Assembly: GCA_011503125.2 (NCBI GenBank)
Contig: WWBZ02000008.1
Span: 186,001 to 250,000, forward strand
Source: Botryosphaeria dothidea
Lineage: Eukaryota; Ascomycota; Dothideomycetes; Botryosphaeriales; Botryosphaeriaceae
DNA: 64,000 nt
Direction: 5' to 3'
Part shown: positions 12,001-19,061 of the stretch, one piece after another
Position numbering within the stretch: the first letter of the stretch is position 1
Layout of the letters: the number at the start of each line of letters is the position of its first letter
Position numbers and translations under genes: made by a program
The notes under the pieces: model-generated
Seen by the model: the letters and a program-made list of their open reading frames with translations, nothing else
What the model was told of the DNA's origin: nothing
Databases searched by the model: none

Positions 12001-13288
12001 CCTGCTGACCGGCGCGACTGGCTTCCTGGGCACGCACATCCTCGAGAAGCTGCTGCACGACGACCGCGTCGCGCACGTCATCGCGCTGGTCCGCGCGGCG
12101 AGCCCGCGCCACGGCCTCGAGCGCGTGCGCAAAACCGCCCACATCACGGGTTGGTGGAGCGTCGGCGACGCGGCCAAGCTGACCATCTGGGTCGGCGACC
12201 TGGCCCACACCAAGCTCGGGCTGAGCGACGAGCAGTGGGACGTGCTGAGGACGGGCGTGGACGCCATCGTGCACAACGGTGCCGTGGTCAACTGGAACGC
12301 CGACTTCGACAAGCTGAAGGCCGCCAACGCCGGCGCGACGAGGGACTTGCTGAACGCAGCGGCGGCGTCGCCCGCCCATCCCAGGTTCGTGTATGTCGGC
12401 GGAGGCGTCAAGGGCGTGGATACGCTGGGCGACGTCCCTGCCGCGGCGAAGATGCTGAGCGCGCAAGGGACGGGGTATGTCCAGACAAAGTTCCTGTCCG
12501 AGGCGCTGGTCCACGGCGTCGCGAAGGAGCTGGACTCGCACCAGCAGCAGCAGCAGCAGCATAACCGTCCCCAGACTCCTCGCTCCCCGTGGTCCCCACG
12601 CTCGCCTCTGCACTCGTCGCCCGGCTCGCCACGGCACCCACTGCAGAACCACCACCACAGCCGCAACGAGATGCCCCACCGCCAGAACCGCATCTCGACC
12701 GTCAAGCCGGGCCTCGTCGTCGGCTCCGCCGAGACGGGCATCGCCAACCTCGACGATTTCGTCTGGCGCCTCGTCGCGGCCGCGGCCCGGCTGCGCGCCT
12801 TCCCGGCGGAGCCGCACACGCACTGGCTGTATGCCGCCGACGCGCACAGCGTCGCCGACGCCGTCGTCGCGCAGCTCTTCCTGCCGGCGGCCGCCGCGCT
12901 CGTCGACGTCTCGACCGGCATGACCGTGCCCGCGTTCTGGCGGACGGTCGTGGCGGCGCTGGGCGTTGATGGGGACGGCGTGGCCCGCTGGCAGGAGGTC
13001 GCGTGGCGCGAGTGGATGCAGCGCGCGCACGAGGATCTCGACGAGGTCGGCGAGCGGCATCCGCTGTACCCCGTGCAGCACTTCCTGGGCCGCCTCGGGT
13101 CGGCCGAGACGCCGCCGGACTGGGTCGAGGGGGATGAGGACGAGGCGTTGAAGCGGGCGGTGCGCAGGAATCTGGAGTATCTTGTTGAAGTTGGGTTTGT
13201 TGAGGGCACGACGGCGGTGCAGGCGCGGACGGTGGGGAGGGAGAGGAGTGGGAGTGTTATTCGGAGGTCGGAGACGGCGAGGTTTTGA
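1..13288 (+). CDS. Nonribosomal peptide synthetase, four A domains with terminal thioester reductase (5' end outside window)
   Basis: One uninterrupted frame of over 4,400 codons. Counting from the Met at base 5, adenylation domains carry the FTSGSTGxPKG loop near residues 159, 1264, 2363 and 3451. Carrier domains have the phosphopantetheine serine of GGDS at 584, 1686, 2790 and 3912. Condensation domains have HHxxxDG at 793, 1888 and 2988. A C-terminal reductase has the NADPH motif TGATGFLG near 4002 and YxxxK at 4158-4162. The order is A-T-C-A-T-C-A-T-C-A-T-R, with no epimerase, methyltransferase or thioesterase. By family knowledge, four residues are activated and condensed, and the thioester is released reductively as aldehyde or alcohol. 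The frame is open to base 1 and begins just before the first A domain, where a linker from an upstream module would normally sit, so the gene probably starts to the left. Low-complexity inserts lie in A4 (about residues 3754-3798, Ser/Arg/Lys-rich) and in the reductase (about 4178-4235, Gln/Pro/Ser/His-rich). Confidence 0.96.
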   Translation, partial: RMPVQVDDCLHKMVERQVIARPDAEALCAWDLQLTYAQLDKAAADLARHIANLGAGTFIPVCFEKSGWAIVSMIAVMKAGAGFVPLDPTHPIERRVEIIEEVGAKVILASPDAASAFEGLVGDAKVVVVSPSFMESLAAEPPAQIQVTTPVQPTDIAYAYFTSGSTGKPKGVVMEHRSICSGLAAQAPAVRITSSTRALNFSAFVFDACLLEIFGTLTQGGCLVVPSDSIRMNGLAQFMNDTKTNFAIFTPTFATTMRPEDVPDLRVLVLGGEAVRKENLDTWLPAVEVVNAYGPTESCIAVVFHSFSAPNQATIIGRAEGAVAWIADADDYNRLAPVGCAGELLIQGPSLAREYLNDKEKTDGAFVEPAWLKENRSKMSPRVYRTGDLVRYTAEGTIEYMGRRDAQIKLRGQRLEPGEIEYQVKKSLGGDGVQVSVNLLKGATAASASNLAAFICFDHSGAAAGGDDGLLLPMDEAVVEKVQELGRNLAKVLPEYMVPTMFFPVRQMPMATSGKTDARRLKNAALALTHEQLKQYLLSTVGDGAKRPPQTVMEIKLQRLWAATIGIPEEEIGLDDSFLQVGGDSVSAIRLVTNARAEDVHSLTVATIFSSPRLEDMARECEALQASEEEEEAAAAAAAERKRPFGLLPDDISPERVEEAVAEQCGIESPSSSIEDAYPSTALQEGMITLTEKEAGTYVAQNVFRLGAAADVGRFKSAWESVVAAVKILRTRLLSINERCVQVVVNEDVTWHTADTLDEYLARENALSMHYGSPLSRYGLISEGGNTFFIWSIHHAVYDGWSMALIRDALLHAYHHGEPPSDGAASYADLVAYTLSIPREETEEYWRSELADCKKANFPRLTSLTKKPRTDEAIRHSITFPAKRLGRGITKASLMRAAWAVVVARNAGVDDVVFGATVSGRNAPVAGIEGIIGPAIATMPVRVRLGDSSTPVSSLLKDVQAQSNQLIPYEQFGLQNIAKLSSDAREACDFQTLLAVHPPQTTAQTATSDEPFLHQLNQDDSAEKTFFTYALVFQCHLSDGDEMQVTATYDSSILQSSQIDRLVSQFSHVVNQLVESSSRPVANLDLVSPRELEQLRAWNSEDEPEIVESCVHHLVQRQAAVRPDAPAIRAWDRVFTYGALDAAANRLAHHLVSNFDVQVDQLIPVCFEKSAWFFVAILAICKAGGAWVPLDPSHPESRQRQVVQQTRATLALASPANFDRCSSLVKTVVQVSLALDEQLAAANSDASSHPPACDVSPRNAAYVLFTSGSTGAPKGIVMEHASVCTSQTAISKRLGLAPDVRILQFASYVFDFCIGEIVASLISGACVCVPSEHMRINGLTQFVRDTNINWLFLTPAFTRTLKPEDVPGVELLLLGGEAVGQDILDTWFGKVRLINGWGPTETCVVSTLHEWASPTESPLTIGRPVGGKVWIVEPDNPQRLVPAGCIGEVVIQGPTMLREYLSDPERTAAATVTTVPEWAPKRSSRGWNRFYKSGDLCFHNADGTIEFVSRKDTQVKIRGLRVELGDVEHHVRATLEGVQQVVVDVFETGAGSTLIAFFCLSTDTRAQEDVSDADMFLPLTGDLESKVTAAVGRLNVVLPRYMIPTVFVPTRYMPLVTSSKLDRNRLRSLAAALPAQDLAMYSLAQTKKREPATDMERRLQNIWADILHVSPDTIGRDDSFLQLGGDSIAAIQLITLARDHGISLAVSDIFDDPRLTAVAQAASLVDQEEAGPQALQPWDLLAHMDIEAVESHVRNQCNISRDQVIQDAYPCTKLQEGMMALVVKQPGSHIANYVYEIPAHVDVARFQRAWEETVRLCDNLRTRIVLFNGVSIQAVLQDDVCWQPTNGQTIHAYMEIEQRAEMQYGSPLCRYALVQDPRDGANYFVWTMHHAVYDGWSMRLMLERLQRLYQDAEVPAVVPYAGFINYTANLDVDVASAYWKEQLRAAKRAAFPRMQKKNQTSTSASVSRDIAFPRSTGSSVTKATILRAAWSLVLARYSDSDDVCFGASISGRQAAVPGIENMAGPVIATIPVRVRLDRRTPVSKFLEDIQAQASDMVPHEQLGLQSIAKLGPDAREACDFSSLLVIQPAQVLELDSAGEGSVLIPSTDAAFAPETANYFTYPLVVQGHISDERVGIHLVYDPAVLSEGQLEALSHQFEHVVRQLLFASQAPKGSVENEKLIADVSLAGPFDLQRAASFNGPVPPVQHTTFHALVDKQAHERPHAPAIHAWDGDFTYAQLAAASDRLARHLLATTDISPDYLVPICFAKSAWTYVAMLAVNKAGGAWVPLDPGHPDARRREIVQQTGARFMLAGEAVAANCGSLGTERIVAVGKALDAELSKQQAASTDPLPSLAGPQHAVYVLFTSGSTGKPKGIVMEHRNACTSQLEMARWLGLSAGVRMLQFASHVFDMSIGEIIGPLISGACLCVPSESDRMNDVPGFIKRANANWVFFTPSFVRLLSPEDIPSVTTVLVAGEAVGYDNLEKWVGKVRFVNGWGPSETCVCSSLHEWAQVEGSSPLTVGKPLACNLWVVEPDDHTRLAPVGCVGEIYVQGPTISREYFKDDEKTKATYIDVIPEWAPRLGAGEDAHSSRFYKTGDLGYWNPDGTLEFVGRIDTQVKIRGFRIELGEIEHSIRKSLAGVEQVGVDVVKTDDGSNPTLVAYLCFSEENRTAADDVSDIFAPADDPLRAALVSLVDDLKAALPPYMVPTLFLPLRYMPFITSTKLDRNRLAALVAGMSRDELAAFSLDNQEKVAPTTATELRLRDLWAQVLKMAPESIGRNDSFLQIGGDSITAIQLVTMAREQGLGLSVAQIFADPRLGRMAAVAQSELTAESTFETEPFGLLSADTRDVVVSEAAKQCRVDAGRVLDAFPCTPLQEGLIALAEKQPGSYMARFVMQLPRGLDIPRFKAALATTTSVCANLRTRIVLSPGQGPRQVVLDEDVAWREQAEESLGQFLKKPALTMGYGTPLSLFTLVRDQICTYFVWDIHHSIYDGWALSRMVEVLQRAYYQEDLLEPVPYANYVNYTLASGEDEARAFWTAQLDGAHSTAKFPKIPTDLPDVRSDRTMSHWMAVPDARNAGDVTTPTLLRAAYAFILAKYLESDDVVFGSTVSGRNAPVPGIDRILGLTIGTLPVLVRIDRKQTAAQYLAAVQRQSNDMIPFEHTGLQVISRFGEACRAACDIQNLLIIQPGFSNDFSRDMGLKLVDMTAENQNYHVYPLVFQCSLEDKDRIRLHATYDSRVLSEGQMQAMMNQFEHVVGQLAGGGDEVRLADVSLCGPRDIEQIWDWNTQELPETTSACAHDLIALHAACAPKREAICSWEGSITYADLDQLSSQLANHLFQLGVRPETPVPVCFEKSMWTIVAMLGIMKAGGAFIPLDPSHPTARRQEIVNETKAKFMIVSPSAAAGCAGMAEHVLPLSASLMAWFPKTANHGMKQRSKPAPSTAAYTIFTSGSTGKPKGVTVEHAALCSSIMGHGRAYGLNPSSRVLQFSNYVFDVSLGEIFSTLVFGGCVCVPSDDARLRNIAGFINEARVNTAMLTPSFARTFAPDEVPTLQTLVLGGEPLAKDNLLTWTSRVRLINGYGPAEATIYCSTYVFDSADESPTIIGRGANATCWIVEPDDHHALTPIGCVGELLIQGPVLARGYMNDADRTRASFIDDVAWLPLRAAGQAPRFYKTGDLVRYRVADGAIEYVGRKDTQVKLHGQRIELGEIEFGVKNVAEVDVAQVVVDLIKSQGGEALVAFVSFETVAQQEKDGRDKRASMHAKRSSVSSIASIRSTKSSKRASIRSVADISPLLPMNDEIRSKLADLANGVAATLPAHMTPQFFVPMRRIPETSSGKLDRKTLREMAANMAAEELSAYGVGGGSAQSTFRAPATKLQTAVRKLWAQVLNMPEDKIGVDDNFYHLGGDSIRIITLGKLIRKEFDVTLGLAQLSSKNTTVSGLADFVRRARSGSALQEQEELKVDLLKELNALSISPLPRELLAHPTNTLPIGGATVLLTGATGFLGTHILEKLLHDDRVAHVIALVRAASPRHGLERVRKTAHITGWWSVGDAAKLTIWVGDLAHTKLGLSDEQWDVLRTGVDAIVHNGAVVNWNADFDKLKAANAGATRDLLNAAAASPAHPRFVYVGGGVKGVDTLGDVPAAAKMLSAQGTGYVQTKFLSEALVHGVAKELDSHQQQQQQHNRPQTPRSPWSPRSPLHSSPGSPRHPLQNHHHSRNEMPHRQNRISTVKPGLVVGSAETGIANLDDFVWRLVAAAARLRAFPAEPHTHWLYAADAHSVADAVVAQLFLPAAAALVDVSTGMTVPAFWRTVVAALGVDGDGVARWQEVAWREWMQRAHEDLDEVGERHPLYPVQHFLGRLGSAETPPDWVEGDEDEALKRAVRRNLEYLVEVGFVEGTTAVQARTVGRERSGSVIRRSETARF

Positions 13289-14512
13289 GAGCTGTTATAG
13301 ATTGTGTTTTCTTTTTTTTTTTTCGGTAGGGGTGCTATTGGAGTTTTTGGGATTTGGATCTGGGGCTTTTTCTCGATTTGGAGCGGGGGAGTTTGCGTTG
13401 TTTGACTTTTTTGTGTGTGCGTCTTGTTGTAATATCTGTTTTTGGCCCTATGTACTATCTTGTGTAGACTTGTAGAGTGTACTTCATTATTGGCTTGTTT
13501 AGATGCGCGTTGAAGAATAGAATTTACATTGTCACAGAAGGTAGTTGGTGTGCTTCCATTCAATTGTCGTAGTTTAGCTACCCGTGAAAAAAACATCGAT
13601 CTTTGTTGGGGGAGAGCGCGTTGCATTGCTGATCTTAAATTTTCTTTGTCCAGATGATTCGATATGGTCTTATTGTAGTGGAATACAGAGTTTCAATCCA
13701 ACAGCTTTTGCTCCTGTATGGATTGTGCTGCATGCATCTCCCCATGGAATAGGCCATGTTGACTCTTTTTCACGTTCCCAATTCGGCCATTCATCTGCCA
13801 GTGGCTGTCAATTTTCAACAGCGGCCGCCCTCGGCAATGCTATAAAGAAAGGCATAGTAACTAGTACTCCTCTCTAGAAGACAACTGTGCAGTGCCGTAA
13901 TCTAAAGAGAGAAGTGGGATCAATATTGGATCACTACAGCCATTGGCAGCATCAAGCCTCATGTTCAACCCCCCGTGGTTGCGAGTGGGATCACATGGCA
14001 AATGCCGTTGGATGGACAATCGCACTCGTCATACATCTGAAGTGCCATTGGACGAGTCCCGGCTCAGCCCGGAAGAGCGGCGAGCGGGAGACTCCCAAAT
14101 ACCCTGCACTTACTTAGTAATACGGTTGGCAGGTTGGAATGCCCGCCACGACCAAGCGAACTCGCAATTTCCGCAACCCTTTTCCCAGACATGGAAATCT
14201 ATTACGGATCTGACTGATATGTCATCTCACAATCCGCGAGAATGTCTCCTGACATCGTCCTGACACCTCGGATATCGGGCTTACTATCCCGCGGTTTTCC
14301 CGTCTTGTTGCTTGCGATTCAGGCTCACCGGAGCCGGCTACTTACTGTCGGCGACCATGCGGATCTGATAACTCTTGTGGCAGACAACGTTGCCGATGCA
14401 CCCTTTTTCATCAACGCGGCGGACTCGTTAAGCTCTCAAAGTTTCCGTTGCCAACGCTTATTTCGGGCTCTCGCACCCGCCACCTTCGCTGCGCATTGGA
14501 TTTGTGGAGACT
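13289..14512. other. Intergenic: NRPS 3' region and dioxygenase promoter
   Basis: A T-rich run follows the NRPS stop (13308-13324) and fits a 3' untranslated region. No reading frame here looks coding on either strand. The right-hand part must hold the promoter of the dioxygenase gene. I see no repeat or RNA gene. Confidence 0.5.
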
Positions 14513-15639
14513 ATGGCCATCGAAATCCGGACCCTGGACTTTTCCAAGTTTCATAATGGGACCGATGCCGAGCGAAAGGAGTTTGCCCGGGGTCTTTTTG
14601 ACGGCTGGTCCAACGAGGGCTTCGTGAAGATCATCAATCACGGTTTTACGAAAGAAGACTTTGACCAGCTTTTCGAATGGGTATTAAAAAAAAACTCTTG
14701 AACCCCCGCTATTAGCAGCAATACCTGACGTGTGTAGAACCGTAAATTCTTTGCTCTCCCAGAGGATGAGAAGATGAAGGTCGCCAACCCGCCTACTCCA
14801 AACCCGCAGCGCGGCTGGACCAAGGTGAACGGCGAGAAGACGGGGACGTTGAACCAGAATGGCATCACCAACCTGCAGAAAGTCGAGCACGGAGAGCTAG
14901 AAGACGCAAGGGTGTGTATCCAATTGCTGAATGTTTTCACGAGGGAGACCAGAGCTAAAAATCAACCACCCAGGAACACCTCGACGTGGGGCCGCCGATG
15001 GACGAAGAATACCCCAACCGCTGGCCGCCCGAAGAAGTCATCCCCGGCTTCCGGGCGTGGATAGAAACCTACTTCCGCAAAGGCCGGGAGATCTCGCTGG
15101 AGCTGATCGAGGCGCTCGAGCTGGCGACCGGCTGCCCCAAGGGCTACTTCGCCGACAAGTTCGCGACGGACGCGAGCGAGCTGCGCATGAACCACTACCC
15201 GGCCGTCGCCGTCTCGAAGCTCGAGGCCGGTACGACGCGGCGCATCTGGCCGCACACCGACTTCGGCGTCGTCACGCTGCTGATCCAGGACGACCACGGC
15301 GGGCTGGAGATCCACGACAAGCGTCAGCCCGGCACCGTCTTCGTGCCGGTCCGGAAGACGGCCGACACCGAGTTCATCATCAACATCGGCGACACGCTCG
15401 AGCGCCTGACCAACGGCGTCCTCAAGGCCACCCTCCACCAGGTCACGTCGCCGCCGCACCTGAAGGACCGCCACGACGAGGTCCTCCCGTCCAGGCACTC
15501 CATCGCCTTCTTCCTCAAGGCCGATCGCAACGCGTCCGTGGGCGCGATGGACCATTTCGTCAGCGAGAAGCGGCCGGCGGCATATGATGACGTGACGTCG
15601 CTCGAGTTTCAGAACCGGAGAACCAACATTCTGTATTAG
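14513..15639 (+). CDS. 2-oxoglutarate/Fe(II)-dependent dioxygenase (isopenicillin N synthase-like)
   Basis: Three exons were spliced by eye: 14513-14680, 14738-14911 and 14974-15639. Both introns have GT..AG ends and fall in phase 0, giving 335 residues. The N-terminal region has the fold-typical segment around [10 protein letters not shown]. The iron ligands read as His208-x-Asp210 (PHTDFG) and His269 (TLHQV), and the 2-oxoglutarate-binding Arg288-x-Ser290 follows. Length and motifs match intact fungal members of this family, which hydroxylate, desaturate or cyclise small molecules with O2 and 2-oxoglutarate. ATG at 14513 was chosen because it is the first ATG in the frame. It lies 1.2 kb downstream of the NRPS on the same strand, so peptide tailoring is the likely role (inference). 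The exact reaction cannot be read from the sequence. Confidence 0.93.
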
Positions 15640-16687
15640 GGGCGGGGTACATAGCTGCGTCGCTTGCTTCACGTGTAAATGTCTTCTAAGCCACCTTTAG
15701 TAGTTATTTGGATGAAAATTTTTCTCCCCAAGAAGTCTTGTAAAATATGCTCAAGGTTAAAGCGGTGCCGCAGATATTAATAAGATCTATGCGTTACGAG
15801 CGTCCAAAAGTGTTAAGTTTCGATTGGAGCCATAAGGCAATGCGCCAACCCCCTGCCAACTGCCAGTTGACAAGAGGTATAGCGATGAACAGCCTGGTGG
15901 CTGATCGTGCCTTGACAGCTCTATATGCAGGCAGGTCCGTAACACTATGCTGCTACGGCTGAGTGAATGTATTGCCGCACAAAAGCTCGGCAAAGCCGTC
16001 AACTTTTAATAGAATTACCGAGGACTCCCCATGTCGTGCAACAGTAATCTGCATGAGATTTTTCCTCAGCATGTCGTTTCTTTAGATGTTTGTGGTTCGA
16101 TGTTGGAAAATTTGGATGAACTGTGATAGAGACCAATGGCTTGTCACGGCTTCCCGACCAAAGTAACCACAGATCACGTACTTACGTGATCACGTGGCTA
16201 CGCACACGCGTTTCCACGTATATAGACACTTCGTACGGGCTTACCTTACGCAACCCGTACAACCTCTTACAATTCGATCCACTTCAAGTTCAAAACCGTT
16301 ACAGACTCCCTGAAGAGCTATAATGGAGAGGCAACATATCTCTAGAGCTATCGGATCTACGAAAGTAGTGGTTTGGAACTAATGTGTAAGAAAAGCAGTG
16401 TGAGCATTGAGAGTCCGATGGACTCCGATATTGCTTTGCGTAAGGGATGTATATAGTGTGCGGGCTGTTTACTTCGGTCTGGTTCACATTACTCGCGCGC
16501 TCCTCGGTCCGCACGGTGAGTATCAGTGGATAGTAAGCCATCTCGTATTACTACACACCTGCACATACGATTCTCGTTCGATGATTTGCTCGTTACAAAC
16601 TCTCTTTTGGAGTTCTTTTATCCATGTGAGCCATCCATCCATCCAGTCCAAAAAAAAAAGTGGCCAGCAGGTTGAAGCTTCACAGGC
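15640..16687. other. Intergenic: promoter region of P450-A
   Basis: No coding frame is convincing here. The region contains the first copy of the shared promoter-like block (see 16171-16308) with a TATA-like stretch near 16217, followed by about 380 bases before the P450 start codon. Confidence 0.5.
16171..16308. promoter_or_regulatory. Shared promoter-like block, copy 1, with dyad ATCACG-N6-CGTGAT
   Basis: The dyad lies at 16173-16190 and is a perfect inverted repeat around TACTTA, followed by CACGTG. The sequence downstream, including TATAGACAC near 16218 and TACGCAACCCGTACAAC near 16245, matches 19455-19592 with scattered substitutions over about 140 bases. It sits about 400 bases upstream of P450-A. 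A binding site for a cluster regulator is an inference. Confidence 0.6.
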
Positions 16688-18490
16688 ATGGGCCCAGAAG
16701 TTTTGTCGTTTCTGCCTGAGGCCGGCATGGCCTGGGCGAAATTTGCGGCCGTTTCAATTCTTGGCTCGTTCCTTGCTTATGTATGCAACTCTTCTACAGT
16801 CCAGATATGATTGTGTTAACATTTTGTTATAGGCTTTGGTGATTTCAATCTATCGACTTGTGTTCCACCCATTTGCACGCTACCCTGGGCCGTTCCTGGC
16901 AAAGTTCACAAACTTCTACGCCGCCTACCATGCGTGGACGGGAGACATCCACGTGGACATGTGGGAATGCCATGAACGTTATGATAAGTTCACCTGACTC
17001 TGAAGATGCGAACACAATAACTGATAACGCCAAACGCCCAGTTGTTCGATATGCACCAGATCGTATTATGATCAATAGTGTGACCGCCCTAAAAAGTGTG
17101 TAGGCATTGTCCAATGATTGAACGACTGCTGATACATCTTAGCCGTCTATGGCCACGGAGCGCCGATGAAGAAAGCAGTCACATACGATGCACTGATTCA
17201 CAAGGCACCGAATACTCTGACATTGAAAGATAAGAAAGAGCACGGCCGAAGAAGGAGGATTCTCGCCCAAGGCCTCTCAGATGCCTCCCTAAGACGGTTC
17301 GAGCCGAAGCTCGTCGAGCTTATCAAGGAAATGTGCAGCCAAATTGGACCAACAAAGGAGGACGGTCAATGGTCCTCTACTCGCAATATGGCGGATTGGT
17401 GTAAGATGTGCCACCGTTATGCTTTCCAAGTCAAAGCTGACATCAGAGTGACAGGCAACTATCTGACGTTCGACATCATGGCCTCGCTGATCTTCGGGTT
17501 GAACTATCACGCTTTGACTGATAAGACGTTCCGGCACGTGGTTAACGATATCCACGAGTCGAATGTCCGTGTGAGCGTGTTAATGCAGGCCTTGGAACTC
17601 CGCTTCGCGCGACTTGACCGAAGGCTTTTCCCCAAGTCCATTCTAGCGCGAAACTCGTTTCTCAAGTTTGTCGGCAAGCTGCTTCGAGATAGAAAAGAGA
17701 AGCCCACAGACACTAACGATCTGTTCTCCTTGCTTGCCAATATGAAAGACCCGGAGACGCAGTCAACATTGAGCCCAAATCAGATCGCGGCCGAGAGCAC
17801 GACGCTGGTTGTTGCTGGTGAGCACCTTCTCCAATTTCCAGGCTGCAGGAAATGTCTCAATCCGGCCATCTGTCGTTGCATAGCGCTGATATTGACTGTG
17901 ACACAGGCACCGACACCTCATCTACCGCAATGGCATCAACCTTCTTCTACCTCAGCAACAACCCGGACGCCCTCACCAAAGCCTGCAAAGAAGTGCGCTC
18001 GAAATTCGCGAGCGGTGACGACGTGCGCCCAGGCAGCTCGCTCACCTCGTGCCGCTACCTCCGCGCGTGCATCGACGAGGCGATGCGGCTGTCGCCGCCC
18101 GTCGGCAGCGTGCTGTGGCGCGAGGTCCAAGGAGGCGGCATCAGCGTGGACGGCCACTTCATCCCGGAGGGCTACAACGTGGGCACTGCCATCTACACGC
18201 TGCATCACGACCCCCAGCTCTACCCGCGCCCGTTCGAGTACGTGCCCGACCGCTGGTTGAGCGGCATGGCGCCCGGCGCGCAGGCCGCGCTGAACCCCTT
18301 CTCCATCGGGCCGCGGAGCTGCGTCGGCAAGGGCCTCGCGCTGTACGAGATCCAGCTTGTCGTGGCCACCGTGCTTGCGACGTTCGATCTGGAGAGAGTT
18401 GGGCCGGCGGAGAGAGAGTTCGAGTTGAGGGAGCACATCACCTCAAGCAAGAACGGGCCGTTCCTGCGGTTTTCGCGCAGGAAAGATTGA
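16688..18490 (+). CDS. Cytochrome P450 monooxygenase (P450-A), one intron with AT donor
   Basis: Six exons: 16688-16780, 16833-16983, 17042-17095, 17143-17400, 17455-17817 and 17907-18490, giving 500 residues, normal for fungal microsomal P450s. It starts with a hydrophobic membrane anchor, then HPFARYPGP. The I-helix AGTDTSS is completed across the last intron, the K-helix ExxR is at Glu364-Arg367, PDRW follows, and the haem loop [10 protein letters not shown] has Cys445. The style resembles the benzoate-hydroxylase or trichothecene-oxygenase type of fungal P450. Intron 2 has a good length, branch-like CTGATAAC and a CAG acceptor, but its donor reads G|ATAAGT instead of G|GTAAGT at 16984. 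A weak alternative GT at 16978 keeps the frame and removes two residues. The gene may therefore be functional, mis-spliced or recently disabled. It shares exon boundaries with P450-B. Confidence 0.88.
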
Positions 18491-18620
18491 TGCACAAGTT
18501 TTGATACCAAATAGACCAGGTAGACTCTCTTATGGCGTGGTTTCGATCTTTTCAATTGGCGACATCTTCTCTTCTACCGACCTCCAAAGCCGCGCTCAAC
18601 GCCCCTCCAACCCAAGCCTC

Positions 18621-19061
18621 CTATTCGCCCTTCTCCGCCTTCCTGATCCTCTCCGCCCTCCCCTCCACCCCCGCCTTCAGCCTCTCCACCTCCACGACTG
18701 CGCGCTTGTGCGTGCCCCGCCCCGTCTCGCCCGCCGCGTCCGCAGCGACGACGTCGAACACGAACAGCCGGCCCTCGACGCGCGTAAACGTCGCGGTGGC
18801 GGTGACGGTGGCGCCCAGCGGCGTGGGCGCGCTGTGGGCGGTCTCGACGTGCGCGCCGACGGACACGTGGCCGGGCGCGAGGAACGGGGCCAGCAGCTGG
18901 GCAGCGGCCAGCTCCATGAGCGCGATCATGCGCGGCGTCGAGAGGACGGCGGGCAGCTCGAGGTCGCTCGCGTCGGCGGCGGCGGTGGATGCGAGGTCGG
19001 CCGGGGAGACGACCAGGGTCGCTGTGCTGCTGGTGCCGGGGGTGGGGTGGGTTGCGCTCAT
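18621..19061 (-). CDS. FlK-type hotdog-fold thioesterase
   Basis: An intronless 146-residue protein. The core STPRMIALMELAA, then the segment around SVGAHVETAHSAPTPLG and later GTHKR, is the pattern of fluoroacetyl-CoA-thioesterase-like hotdog proteins. Thr42, Glu50 and His76 fall on the same residue numbers as the catalytic residues I recall for bacterial FlK. By family knowledge it should hydrolyse a small acyl thioester, possibly as an editing or detoxifying enzyme. It is convergent with P450-A (130 bases between stops) and divergent from the epimerase-like gene. True fluoroacetate activity is not implied. The Ala/Glu/Arg-rich C-terminal end is weakly constrained. Confidence 0.8.
   Translation of the reverse strand: MSATHPTPGTSSTATLVVSPADLASTAAADASDLELPAVLSTPRMIALMELAAAQLLAPFLAPGHVSVGAHVETAHSAPTPLGATVTATATFTRVEGRLFVFDVVAADAAGETGRGTHKRAVVEVERLKAGVEGRAERIRKAEKGE

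Noticed and set aside
8708..13626. Long minus-strand reading frames (513, 540 and 635 codons) opposite the NRPS
   Set aside because: They lie antisense to conserved NRPS domains, show no motifs, and are expected in very GC-rich coding DNA.
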